Virus record (IMG/VR): IMGVR_UViG_3300020032_000004
Span: 1 to 25,425 of that record
From: a virus
Reading direction: 5' to 3' (one strand)
Length of the DNA: 25,425 nucleotides
The notes beneath the pieces are model-generated. The model was not told where the DNA came from and did not search any database. It was given only the letters and a program-made list of their open reading frames with translations. The position numbers and the translations under genes are program-made. Below, piece by piece: positions 8,707 to 16,011 of this stretch (position 1 is its first letter; each line of letters starts with the position of its first letter).

Positions 8707-9990
8707 ATGTCAGATCTTACTGGAGTATGGAAGAGATTAGAAATGCCAGAATTATTAGCGTTTTATAATATGGGTAAGAGTGGGGGATATGAAGAATTAG
8801 CAAAATCTATAGGTACAATGAGTTCTGATATGGTACCTGAATTTAGAAATCCTGTTTATGGGCCTTATGTTTGGAGACAATTGAACATGGAGCAAAACAT
8901 TTTTGCTGTATTACCAAAATTAACATGGCCTAGATCAGGATGGAGAGCACAAACCGCATTTTCAACTGATAAGGAACATATTGCAATTGGTGAGTCTGAT
9001 AACATTCCAGATGCTGTATTCCCAGCATTAAAAGCAGTATATGCTAATGCAAAATTGGGTGCATTAACATTTGAAGTAAGTGAAGTATTAGCATCCATGT
9101 CTAAAACAGGAGACGATGTTACTGATTTAGAATATTTGAAATTATCATTAGGACAAGAATTTACAAAAATGATAAACAGAGGTTTGGGTAGAAAGGTTAT
9201 AGGTAGAGATGATGCATCTATTTTGACACACGATGATGTAATTTATACAAGGACAATTAATGGTACAACATATGATATATCTGAAAGAGTTGAGTTTGAA
9301 GCATTGGATAGAATTGTTTCAAGTTATGATGAGGTTAATGCATTTACAATTGCAGATGATACAAAGAATGTTGCAGCAAACATTTATAATATACAAAGAG
9401 CAAATGCTGATGGAACACCAGGTCCTGATACATGGGCTAATGCAGTTGTTAAATATGATGTTGATGGTCAAGAATTGACCGACGATTTAATAAGGCAATC
9501 ATTAATGGAAGGTAGAAAGAAAGGTGGATTGCCAAATGTAATGATTACTGGTTATTCAACATATGCTAAATTAGTTGGTTTATATACAACATTAGTAAGA
9601 TATATGGGAGATGTTGGAACTAAACAAACAATTGCAGGATTTACAAATGTTAAATTTGGATTAAGTGGTGTTGAAAGAGCACCAGGTATTGATGCTGGTA
9701 TAGAAGTTGCATCAGTTTATGGAATACCAGTTGTTCCAGCAGTTGATACTCCTAGTGATGGAGATGGATTCTTGGAAAGAATATATATATTAGATACAAC
9801 TGATTATGAAAAATCAGGTGAAGCAAGATTAGGATTGAGTGTATTGAGACCAACAGAATACTTCGAAACAAACAAACAAGACTTTGCATTATTAGAGAAG
9901 TTTGCAATTAGAGGTCTTTACAGAATGATTGGTGAAACAACTGCTAAGTTTTTGCCAGGACAAATCAAGATAAGGGATATCGTCGTTTAA
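8707..9990 (+). CDS. Major capsid protein (HK97-type fold expected)
   Basis: This 427-residue protein lies directly after protease and scaffold. It has the profile of HK97-fold capsid proteins: an N-terminal helical arm, an early region rich in Pro and Trp (about 45-80), a long helix around residues 140-165, and a C-terminal region ending KFLPGQIKIRDIVV. Codon choice differs from its neighbours: C-ending codons such as AAC, TTC, TAC and GAC are frequent, as expected for the most highly expressed virion gene. GAGGGTGA precedes ATG 8707. A T-rich terminator follows the stop. Confidence comes from position, length and expression-type codon use; there is no short diagnostic motif. Confidence 0.8.
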   Translation: MSDLTGVWKRLEMPELLAFYNMGKSGGYEELAKSIGTMSSDMVPEFRNPVYGPYVWRQLNMEQNIFAVLPKLTWPRSGWRAQTAFSTDKEHIAIGESDNIPDAVFPALKAVYANAKLGALTFEVSEVLASMSKTGDDVTDLEYLKLSLGQEFTKMINRGLGRKVIGRDDASILTHDDVIYTRTINGTTYDISERVEFEALDRIVSSYDEVNAFTIADDTKNVAANIYNIQRANADGTPGPDTWANAVVKYDVDGQELTDDLIRQSLMEGRKKGGLPNVMITGYSTYAKLVGLYTTLVRYMGDVGTKQTIAGFTNVKFGLSGVERAPGIDAGIEVASVYGIPVVPAVDTPSDGDGFLERIYILDTTDYEKSGEARLGLSVLRPTEYFETNKQDFALLEKFAIRGLYRMIGETTAKFLPGQIKIRDIVV

Positions 9991-10072
9991 TTCGTTTATT
10001 TTATTTTTATTTTTTAAAGATTTTTAAATTGTATTTTGTGAAAATAACATTTTATTATTGTTTTTTTTTATT
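9991..10072 (+). terminator. T-rich terminator after the capsid gene
   Basis: After the TAA at 9988-9990 come T runs of four to eight bases (around 10000-10025 and 10060-10070) separated by A-containing stretches. Such T tracts terminate archaeal transcription. A new promoter begins right after, which supports an end of the head transcript here. Confidence 0.5.
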
Positions 10073-10083
10073 TTAATTTACAA

Positions 10084-10101
10084 TCGAAAATTTTTATATA
10101 C
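10084..10101 (+). promoter_or_regulatory. Archaeal promoter (BRE and TATA box) for the endonuclease gene
   Basis: tcgaaaatttttatatac resembles the BRE/TATA sequence found at 13790 and 19813, with a purine-rich BRE followed by an AT-only box. Transcription would begin about 25 bases downstream, leaving a short leader before the ATGs at 10146 and 10162. Confidence 0.6.
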
Positions 10102-10145
10102 TTAATTAACATAATTATATATTATAAAATAAAAGGTGTTGTTAT

Positions 10146-10181
10146 ATGAAATGTTTAGAGTATGAGGGCAAATATAAGTAA
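10146..10181 (+). CDS. Possible 11-residue leader peptide overlapping the endonuclease start
   Basis: AGGTGTTG at 10133-10140 is well placed for ATG 10146, which opens an 11-codon frame (MKCLEYEGKYK) ending at TAA 10179-10181. It overlaps, in another frame, the first codons of the endonuclease at 10162, which lacks its own GGTGAT. This may be a leader peptide that feeds reinitiation, the remnant of an earlier start lost by frameshift, or chance. Confidence 0.3.
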   Translation: MKCLEYEGKYK

Positions 10182-10932
10182 TAAAAAGAAATATTATAGA
10201 AATGGTTATAGAGATATTTATATAAGTAAAGAGTGGCTAAAGGAACAAATATTGTCTGGAAGGACAAAGCAAGATATAGCAAAAGAAATTAGATGTTGTG
10301 TAAAAATTGTATCTAATTTTATTAAGAAGTATAATCTTATTGATGAAATTAAATTGGAATGTAGGTCTTTTTGTAGAATATGTGATAAGTGGTATATTGA
10401 TAAAGATTGGTTATATCAAAAATATATTATTGAAAAATTAAGTTATGACGATATTGTAAAAATTATTGGTAGTAAATCTAATAGGCCTATAAGAAATTAT
10501 CTTAAAAAGTATGGTATTAAATCAAGAGATATGAGTGAATGTGGTAGAAGTAGGGTTGAAAAAATAAAGTTAAATATTACTGATAAATTTTTATCTATTT
10601 TTGATGGTTTAGTAATTAGTGATGGTTGTATATTTAATCATAAAATGGGACACAATACAAATTTTAAATTTGAACAAACAATATCTAAAAAAGAATTAGT
10701 TTATAAAGTTAAAGATGTATTTGAAAATACGGGAATTTGGTGTAGAATTGAAGTTAGAAAGGGTGGAGAACATATAATTTGTGGAAAAGATTGTGTTGTA
10801 AAGGATAGTATATATTTGCGAACAATGAAGCATCCATTTTTCACTGAACAGCGCAAAAGATGGTATAATGATGAAGGTAAAAAGATTATTCCAAGAGATA
10901 TTAAATTTAATGAATTGATGTTAGCACATTAG
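10162..10932 (+). CDS. LAGLIDADG homing endonuclease, N-terminal part up to an in-frame TAG
   Basis: The 256 residues read here begin with two helix-turn-helix-like segments (about 34-58, with TKQDIAKEI, and 93-119, with SYDDIVKII), then a first LAGLIDADG motif, IFDGLVISDGC (146-156, D154). The frame stops at TAG 10930-10932 within a second motif reading LMLAH-TAG-MRGDGC. The same frame continues for 88 codons at 10933, so the two parts form one double-motif homing endonuclease. The codon aligns with the Trp of the common LAxWxMxDG form of the motif; one G-to-A change from TGG would make it. Either the gene is dead or TAG is read through. It sits as a free-standing insertion between capsid genes with its own promoter. 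ATG 10162 is the first usable in-frame start. Confidence 0.75.
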   Translation: MRANISNKKKYYRNGYRDIYISKEWLKEQILSGRTKQDIAKEIRCCVKIVSNFIKKYNLIDEIKLECRSFCRICDKWYIDKDWLYQKYIIEKLSYDDIVKIIGSKSNRPIRNYLKKYGIKSRDMSECGRSRVEKIKLNITDKFLSIFDGLVISDGCIFNHKMGHNTNFKFEQTISKKELVYKVKDVFENTGIWCRIEVRKGGEHIICGKDCVVKDSIYLRTMKHPFFTEQRKRWYNDEGKKIIPRDIKFNELMLAH

Positions 10933-11199
10933 ATGAGGGGTGATGGATGTTTATCTAAAGTATATAATAGATATAGTATAACTTTATGTACAAATTCTTT
11001 TAATTATAATGATATTGAATATTTGGTTGATATGTTTAATAATAAATATAATATTAAATTTAGAATTAATGGGTATAAGGATGAATATGTTATGGTGTTG
11101 AATAACCAATATGATATTTATGGGTTTTGCAAAATGATTGAGCCATATATTGTTGATTGTTTTAAATATAAAGTTAGATGTTTATATGATGATGAATAG
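10933..11199 (+). CDS. LAGLIDADG homing endonuclease, C-terminal part after the in-frame TAG
   Basis: These 88 residues continue the upstream frame without shift, beginning MRGDGC, the acidic half of the second LAGLIDADG motif, and then a typical second-half fold with a SITLCTNSFNYNDIEYL segment. No in-frame start has a ribosome binding site; the GGGGTGAT at 10937-10944 serves only out-of-frame ATGs. Separate translation is therefore unlikely. The stop is also TAG (11197-11199); seven codons further on the frame meets TAA at 11218-11220, so if TAG is sense the full protein would be about 352 residues. Confidence 0.65.
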   Translation: MRGDGCLSKVYNRYSITLCTNSFNYNDIEYLVDMFNNKYNIKFRINGYKDEYVMVLNNQYDIYGFCKMIEPYIVDCFKYKVRCLYDDE

Positions 11200-11287
11200 A
11201 TTAGTAAATTTGTTAAGTAATTTATATATACTATTTAAATAGTTTGTTATATAAATATTTTATATAATTAATATTGGAGGTGTAGGT

Positions 11288-11569
11288 ATGTTTAAGAGTC
11301 CTGATATTGTTGGATTGAAAAAAATAAATAAAACTGTTGCATTACCTGATGTTGCTGCTGATTCAACAATTACAATTGATGTAGTTTTAGATGGCAATGT
11401 TTTGTTATTAGGAGTACCAGAAGTATCTGTTGATAATACTCTTTTAGTAACTCAAATTGTAAATGGTGGGGAAAATAAAATAACTGTTGCAATTACAAAT
11501 ACAGATGGTGCTAATACTGTATCGGGTGCTAATTTATCTGTTATTGCTTATGTTGTTAAAGGATTATAA
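11288..11569 (+). CDS. Small beta-rich protein, probable virion component
   Basis: The 93-residue product is almost entirely short beta-strands with Val, Thr, Asn and Asp, no Cys, and no signal peptide. The composition (for example TIDVVLDGNVLLLGVPEVSV) fits a capsid decoration or fibre-like protein, as does its place soon after the major capsid gene. GGAGGTG precedes ATG 11288. No named family is recognised, and the role is inferred from position. Confidence 0.65.
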   Translation: MFKSPDIVGLKKINKTVALPDVAADSTITIDVVLDGNVLLLGVPEVSVDNTLLVTQIVNGGENKITVAITNTDGANTVSGANLSVIAYVVKGL

Positions 11570-11580
11570 GGTGATTTTAT

Positions 11581-11943
11581 ATGAAAGGTATAAAAGTTGT
11601 TAAAATAAAAAAGGATGGTAGTGTTAAAGCTAAAGTTAATGTTGATGATATTGTTTCTGATGGGACTTTTTTCTATAAAATTTTTGAAGATGGAAGTATT
11701 AAGAAAGCAGTGGCAATTGATTTAACTCTTGGTGAGTTGGGTAAATATCTTGATATTGAAATTCCAGATGATATATCTGATGTAGAGGTTAAAGTTGGTA
11801 AAGAGTTTAAATCTAATAATAAACTCTATAAGGTTGAATCAGTGAAAAATAAAATTGTTATTAATATAGATGATGATGATGGTAATTTTGATTTTATTGT
11901 AAGAAAAATTGATAATAATCATATTGTTAAATTTAAAGTGTGA
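11581..11943 (+). CDS. Unrecognised small protein of the head module
   Basis: A 120-residue protein, rich in Lys, Asp, Val and Ile, with alternating short strands throughout and two Asp/Asn-rich turns (about residues 98-104). There is no Cys, signal peptide or membrane segment. The ribosome binding site AAGGTGAT overlaps the stop of the preceding gene, so the two are probably translated together. A virion or assembly role is suggested only by position. Confidence 0.65.
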   Translation: MKGIKVVKIKKDGSVKAKVNVDDIVSDGTFFYKIFEDGSIKKAVAIDLTLGELGKYLDIEIPDDISDVEVKVGKEFKSNNKLYKVESVKNKIVINIDDDDGNFDFIVRKIDNNHIVKFKV

Positions 11944-11948
11944 TTTAA

Positions 11949-12320
11949 ATGAGTGGTGATAGTAAATGTTTGAAAGATGAAGATTTTAAGAAATTGGAAG
12001 GTAAAATTAATGATCTTGAAAGGGAATATAATAAATTAACATATATGATTGATTCAATGGATATGAAAATAGATGAGTTGAGAGAAATGGTTAAAGGTTT
12101 GATGGATGAATTATCCAAAGTTTATGATTATAAATATAAAGTGGATAATCTTTGCGATACATTTGTTTCTAAGGAAGATTTTTATTTTTTAAAATCTGAT
12201 GTTGATAAATTGAAAGAAAGGTTTGCAGAGAATGATAGAAGTGTTCAGAGGTATCAATGGTGGATTACAATAATTATGGGAATAATTACATCTATAAGTT
12301 TAATAAGATCATTTATTTAA
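11949..12320 (+). CDS. Coiled-coil protein with C-terminal membrane anchor, XhlA-like
   Basis: In this 123-residue protein, residues about 8-58 and 78-100 form helices with coiled-coil spacing (DLEREYNKL, IDELREMVKGL, VDKLKERF), and residues 104-121 form one hydrophobic membrane segment opening with WWITIIMG and ending with a short tail. The layout, soluble coiled coil followed by a single C-terminal transmembrane helix, is that of XhlA-type lysis accessory proteins. A lysis or membrane-tethering role is possible; the sequence alone cannot decide. The binding site is weak (GTGAT at 11940-11944, overlapping the upstream TGA), implying coupling to the previous gene. Confidence 0.65.
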   Translation: MSGDSKCLKDEDFKKLEGKINDLEREYNKLTYMIDSMDMKIDELREMVKGLMDELSKVYDYKYKVDNLCDTFVSKEDFYFLKSDVDKLKERFAENDRSVQRYQWWITIIMGIITSISLIRSFI

Positions 12321-12402
12321 TTATTCTATTTTTTAAAGTGAATTTAAATTAATTTATACTTGTTAAAATATATTTATTTTTATAATATTTTAAGGTGATA
12401 AT
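12321..12402 (+). promoter_or_regulatory. Short intergenic region with T-rich terminator and AT-rich promoter region
   Basis: T runs at about 12325-12337 could end the upstream transcript. The rest is almost only A and T up to AAGGTGAT before ATG 12403 and could carry a TATA box, but no BRE as clear as those at 13790 or 19813 is seen. Confidence 0.3.
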
Positions 12403-13068
12403 ATGCCTAATTATTACTGTACTGTTGATGATGTTGCAAATTGGTTAAATATTGATGTTGCAGAATTAAATGTTAGTAAAGTCAATTCATTGATAGAAAT
12501 GAAGATGGATTATATTGATCAAATTACAAGGACAACATGGAATGGAAATAGGCGTGTTGCAAAAGAATGGCATACAGGCTCAATAACATATTGGCGTGGT
12601 TCATTTTTCTTTGGAATTGGTATTCCAGTATATTTATCATATATGGATATTCAAGATGTATTAAAAGTATCTATTTTTAGTTTATCTAATTCAGAGGCTG
12701 ATATAACAAGTAATTATGGTAGGCATAGTGGTGGATGGTGGATTGATAAAATAAATGGTGTTATATATTTAAGAGAATGGATATTTCCTTTGGGTGGAAG
12801 AGAAGTTTATGTTGAATATACATATGGTATTGATTATTTACCAGGAACAATAAAAGAGTTATGTATTTTACTTGTTGCTAAGGATATAATTCTAAATGAT
12901 AAATATTATTGGACAATTGGTAGTAATGAAAGTGTTGTTGGATTAAAGGATATGATTAATCAAATGAATGATAGAATACAGGAAATTGAAAGAGAATATA
13001 GACAATTGTTGCCAGCAAGAACAGCATCAAGAGTTTTAAGTCATTATGTTGATACAACAACTCCATAA
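12403..13068 (+). CDS. Head-tail connector (adaptor) protein
   Basis: The 221-residue protein opens with YYCTVDDVANWLNIDVAEL and an N-terminal helical pattern like phage gp6/gp15-type head completion proteins, which bind under the portal and join the tail. A central strand-rich part (about 50-150) has several Trp and Gly, and the C-terminus is a long helix (about 185-205). Its position at the end of the head module supports this. GGTGAT precedes ATG 12403. The call is moderate, as adaptors are poorly conserved in sequence. Confidence 0.6.
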   Translation: MPNYYCTVDDVANWLNIDVAELNVSKVNSLIEMKMDYIDQITRTTWNGNRRVAKEWHTGSITYWRGSFFFGIGIPVYLSYMDIQDVLKVSIFSLSNSEADITSNYGRHSGGWWIDKINGVIYLREWIFPLGGREVYVEYTYGIDYLPGTIKELCILLVAKDIILNDKYYWTIGSNESVVGLKDMINQMNDRIQEIEREYRQLLPARTASRVLSHYVDTTTP

Positions 13069-13085
13069 ATAAATGAGGTGAAAAT

Positions 13086-13787
13086 ATGTTTATTATTGAT
13101 AAAAGTGAAATTATACCATTAGAAAATGGATTAAGTAGGTTAAAAGGTAAAAGGTATGATGATAGAAAAAAATTAATTGATGAATTAAAAAGTATATCTG
13201 ATAGTATTGATGATATTGGTGTTGATTATCTTATTTATGATGATGAGGTAATGTATTGTATTGAAAGGAAAACTGTTGGTGATTTAATTAATAGTATTAC
13301 AAGTGGTAGATTATGGATACAATTACAAAGATTAAAGGAGATGGAAAATGATTTTAATGGAAAATTTGTACCAATTTTGATAATTGAAGGTAGTGAGTTT
13401 GTTATGAAGAAGATAATGAAAGGCAAATATGGAAGAGATTGGTTACTTGGTGTTATTATTGGTGTGATAAATTTAGGTGTTTATGTAATAAAAACTAATT
13501 CATTTGGTGAAACAATTAAAATATTAAATAAATATAAGAATAATGTAGATGGTAATAAGGTAAATAAAGTTGTATTTAAGAGGGCAAAAATTTTAAATAG
13601 TGATGATAATGAAGTATATGCAATTTTATGTGGGATTAATGGTATTGGTGCTGTAAAAGCAAAAAAATTGCTTGATAAATTTGGAACAGTCAGGAATATA
13701 TTTAATGCTGATAAAGATGAATTAATTGATATTTTGGGTAAAAAGGTTGGAGAACATTTTTATGATGTTATTAATAAGAAAATGTAA
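13086..13787 (+). CDS. XPF/Mus81-type structure-specific endonuclease with HhH domain
   Basis: The 233-residue protein has the ERCC4 nuclease signature: E60-R61-K62-x3-D66 (CIERKTVGDLI), preceded by an acidic strand (YLIYDDE) and followed by the RL..QL..LK helix. The C-terminal 50 residues carry a helix-hairpin-helix (GINGIGAVKAKKLLDKFG) that binds DNA. Such enzymes cut branched DNA at forks and flaps, and archaea have them widely. There is no helicase domain, so it is the short form. Likely roles are viral replication fork or recombination-intermediate processing. GAGGTGAA precedes ATG 13086. A promoter for the next gene begins three bases after the stop. Confidence 0.85.
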   Translation: MFIIDKSEIIPLENGLSRLKGKRYDDRKKLIDELKSISDSIDDIGVDYLIYDDEVMYCIERKTVGDLINSITSGRLWIQLQRLKEMENDFNGKFVPILIIEGSEFVMKKIMKGKYGRDWLLGVIIGVINLGVYVIKTNSFGETIKILNKYKNNVDGNKVNKVVFKRAKILNSDDNEVYAILCGINGIGAVKAKKLLDKFGTVRNIFNADKDELIDILGKKVGEHFYDVINKKM

Positions 13788-13789
13788 AA

Positions 13790-13808
13790 CCGAAAAATTT
13801 ATATATAA
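13790..13808 (+). promoter_or_regulatory. Strong archaeal promoter (BRE and TATA box) for the dCTP deaminase-type gene
   Basis: ccgaaaaatttatatataa has a BRE (ccgaaaa) and a TATA box (tttatatata). The first 18 bases are identical to those at 19813-19830. Transcription is expected near 13826-13832, giving a leader of about 25 bases before ATG 13857. Confidence 0.8.
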
Positions 13809-13856
13809 GTATTGATAATATTATAATTGTTGAAAAAGAATAAAAGGGTGAATGAT

Positions 13857-14456
13857 ATGATTTTAAGTGATAAGTCAATTAAAAATTTGGTTAATGGTAA
13901 AAAGATGATTATAAAACCATTTAATGAAGAATTTGTTGGACCTAGCAGTTATGATGTTACTTTAAGTGGAGAATTTGGTTATTATCTTGCTGATTATTAT
14001 GATGTTGATTTTAATTGTGAAGAATATTTAAAAAGGTATAAATTTGAAGATGGTGATAAAATTTTAATTCTTCCAGGTTGGTGGGAATATGATAAGGAGT
14101 GTTATGAAGGTTGTGATATAAAACATGTATTTCATGGTGGTGTATTAGGTCTAACAAATGAATGGATTGAACTCCCAAACAATATTTGCGCTCAATATCA
14201 AGGTAGAAGTAGTTTAGGTAGATTATTTTTAACATCTCATCAGACTGCTGGATGGATTGATGCTGGATTTAAGGGTAGAATTGTTCTTGAAATAATTGCC
14301 CATGATATACCAGTAATATTAACAGTTGGTAAAAGAATTGGGCAATTAATATTTTTTATGATGGATAATAACTGTGATGTTGGATATTGTGATTTGGATA
14401 AGAGTAAATATAAGTATCAATCTGATGTTGTTGGTTTTAGAAAAGATAAATTGTAA
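13857..14456 (+). CDS. dcd: dCTP deaminase / dUTPase family protein
   Basis: The 199-residue protein starts MILSDKSI, the usual start of Dcd proteins, and carries the trimeric dUTPase-fold signature: SSYDVTL (30-36), GRSSLGRL (116-123), GWIDAGFKG (132-140), followed by RIVLEI with the likely catalytic Glu145, and a G-Q-L-I strand (162-165). Such enzymes convert dCTP to dUTP, some going on to dUMP. That would feed the thymidylate synthase at 21078. ATG 13857 follows GGGTG (13846-13850); an upstream in-frame TTG at 13827 lies at the expected transcription start and was not used. It is the first gene of a new transcript. Confidence 0.85.
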   Translation: MILSDKSIKNLVNGKKMIIKPFNEEFVGPSSYDVTLSGEFGYYLADYYDVDFNCEEYLKRYKFEDGDKILILPGWWEYDKECYEGCDIKHVFHGGVLGLTNEWIELPNNICAQYQGRSSLGRLFLTSHQTAGWIDAGFKGRIVLEIIAHDIPVILTVGKRIGQLIFFMMDNNCDVGYCDLDKSKYKYQSDVVGFRKDKL

Positions 14457-14469
14457 AAGGTGAAAAGTA

Positions 14470-14562
14470 ATGGTGTTTGTTAAAATTTGTGATGGTTTAT
14501 ATTGTAATCCAAATATTGAATTAAGGTGTGAGATAGGAAAGTATAATCATTTTTCCATCTAA
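14470..14562 (+). CDS. Short Cys-rich ORF, possibly the N-terminus of an interrupted gene
   Basis: AAGGTGA at 14457-14463 is well placed for ATG 14470, opening a 30-codon frame with Cys at residues 7, 12 and 20 (KICDGLYCNPNIELRC). It ends at TAA 14560-14562, and the very next codon, GTG 14563, begins another open frame in the same phase that contains two more Cys (FCRYMFSGDC). Read together they would form one Cys-rich, zinc-binding-like domain, so the TAA may be a nonsense mutation. A free-standing 30-residue protein is the alternative. Confidence 0.45.
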   Translation: MVFVKICDGLYCNPNIELRCEIGKYNHFSI

Positions 14563-14886
14563 GTGGTGGTGAATGGTAAAGAGAAGGAGGTATTTTGTAG
14601 ATATATGTTTAGTGGAGATTGTGATGTTCATGAAAAAATAAAATTATATTTCCATGAATTTAAAATAAAATTCCTGTGTTATTATTATAAAAATTTAAAT
14701 AAAGATAAGGTTGATTTGAATGAATATTTAATGTGTTTGTTGAAGGAATTTAATAAAAAATTTGTTGATTTTTTGGATGAATATACTAACGGTATATATT
14801 CAATGTATTATAATTCTGAACGATATGAAAAGGAGATTTTTGAGATGTTTGATGAAGAATTGGAAAAAAATATCGGTGTATGTTGA
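14563..14886 (+). CDS. Unrecognised small helical protein
   Basis: The frame has 107 codons from GTG 14563 and is in phase with the Cys-rich ORF that ends one codon earlier. A start at ATG 14605, which follows AAGGAGGT at 14584-14591, would give 93 residues. After FCRYMFSGDC the protein is helical and rich in Lys, Glu, Tyr and Phe. It overlaps the next frame by a few dozen bases. No family is recognised. The true start, and whether it once joined the ORF before it, are unclear. Confidence 0.5.
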   Translation: MVVNGKEKEVFCRYMFSGDCDVHEKIKLYFHEFKIKFLCYYYKNLNKDKVDLNEYLMCLLKEFNKKFVDFLDEYTNGIYSMYYNSERYEKEIFEMFDEELEKNIGVC

Positions 14887-15103
14887 TTTGATTTATAATA
14901 GGATATTAGTTTGGATTACATTTTGTACATGTAAGGGCTCTATATTTTATAGGTTGTGGCTTAAAAAGTATATGGATGAATGTGAAGATGTTAGAAGAGA
15001 TGGAAATAAGGTATTTATGATATTCGATATTGAGAAGTTCAAAAAATTTTTAAGAGATTTATGTATTGAGGTAATGGTGAAGGATTACGATTCTGGAAAT
15101 TAA
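14852..15103 (+). CDS. Unrecognised small protein overlapping its upstream neighbour
   Basis: From ATG 14852 the frame gives 83 residues (begins MKNWKKISVYVDLIYN), with two Cys close together (FCTCKGS) and a Lys/Glu-rich C-terminal half. Possible earlier starts in the same frame run back to 14762, but that would overlap the upstream gene over more than 100 bases. No clear GGTGAT lies before any of them; GGAG at 14832-14835 is the best. Because the upstream frame ends by TGA inside this one, the pair could be one gene split by a frameshift. Confidence 0.45.
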   Translation: MKNWKKISVYVDLIYNRILVWITFCTCKGSIFYRLWLKKYMDECEDVRRDGNKVFMIFDIEKFKKFLRDLCIEVMVKDYDSGN

Positions 15104-15123
15104 ATTATTGTAAGGTGAAAAAT

Positions 15124-16005
15124 ATGGATAAGGAAATTATATTACAAAGATCTATTGATTATTTAGCTGATACAATATTAATGTTTAGGATGAATAATAT
15201 TGAAAAAGAGGAGTTACATAGATGCATAAATAATGTTATATATTTGTTTATATCAATGGGAAGGGAAAAAGAAATAAAATCATTTTTAGTTAATAGTTTT
15301 GGATGTGGTATATTAGATAAAAAATTTTTAACAGATGCACAATTATATTGGCTTGGAAAGTTTAAAGGCTCAATTGATGAAATAGAATTATCAAAATCTG
15401 ATTTATTTAGGGTTGCAGATTTATGTTTATTATCAAGAAGTAATGTTGATTATGATTATATTGATAAGTTGGATTTTATATTTAAATTAATTATGATTGA
15501 TGATGAATATAATATTTATGATTTGTGTAATATTGCAAAATGGTTATCAATTTTTAATTTCAAGTGTGAGTTGATACCAATTATTATTAATTATGTTTAT
15601 GCTAAATATAAATTATCAAATAATGAGGATAGAATTATTGAATATTGGTTTGGATATAGAAAAAGTGTGGATGATTTAGTTGAAAATTATAATAATAAAA
15701 TTCAATTACCTGAAATTATTTCAAGAATTGTAGTTGATTATAAAGAGGAATATTATATATGGAGGATGATTTATGGTGATAAAAAATTTATATTCTTTGT
15801 AGTTCCAAGTAAAATATTCTCATTTAGAGAGAGTGATGGTATAAATTCAAGAATTGTTGTTTATGATTTAATTAAGTGTAAAGAAATTGGTGGAATTAAT
15901 AATTGGGGAGAATTAGTTGAATATTTAAATGAAAATGATATTAATATTAATATAAAAGTAATGGATAGAGTTTGGATGGGGATTAATGATTTTTTCAAAA
16001 GGTGA
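15124..16005 (+). CDS. Unrecognised 293-residue protein
   Basis: No family is recognised. The N-terminal 200 residues are predicted mostly helical (for example EKEELHRCINNVIYLF), and the C-terminal 90 contain strands with the segment YYIWRMIYGDKKFIFFVVPS and then a Lys-poor loop. There is no signal peptide, and no paired Cys motif. ATG 15124 follows AGGTGA at 15113-15118; an in-frame GTG at 15115 lies within that site. The TGA stop is part of the ribosome binding site of the next gene, so translation is likely coupled. It sits in a block of unknown genes between nucleotide-metabolism genes. Confidence 0.7.
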   Translation: MDKEIILQRSIDYLADTILMFRMNNIEKEELHRCINNVIYLFISMGREKEIKSFLVNSFGCGILDKKFLTDAQLYWLGKFKGSIDEIELSKSDLFRVADLCLLSRSNVDYDYIDKLDFIFKLIMIDDEYNIYDLCNIAKWLSIFNFKCELIPIIINYVYAKYKLSNNEDRIIEYWFGYRKSVDDLVENYNNKIQLPEIISRIVVDYKEEYYIWRMIYGDKKFIFFVVPSKIFSFRESDGINSRIVVYDLIKCKEIGGINNWGELVEYLNENDININIKVMDRVWMGINDFFKR

Positions 16006-16011
16006 TGATTT

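Noticed and set aside
8865-9098. 77-codon reverse-strand ORF within the capsid gene
   Set aside because: It lies wholly inside a well-supported gene, lacks a ribosome binding site and is explained by the codon pattern of that gene.
9260-9478. 72-codon + strand ORF within the capsid gene
   Set aside because: Alternative frame of the capsid gene with a Met/Leu/Gln-rich product typical of a shadow frame.
13235-13426. Reverse-strand ORF within the XPF-like nuclease gene
   Set aside because: Shadow of a gene with clear active-site motifs; no binding site.
14011-14235. Reverse-strand ORF within the dCTP deaminase-type gene
   Set aside because: Shadow of a well-supported gene; His/Tyr-rich product is an artefact of the AT-rich codons opposite.
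14573-14641. 22-codon basic ORF (starts MVKRRRYF) after GGTGGTG
   Set aside because: It has a plausible binding site but overlaps the better open frame at 14563, and its product looks like an out-of-frame reading.
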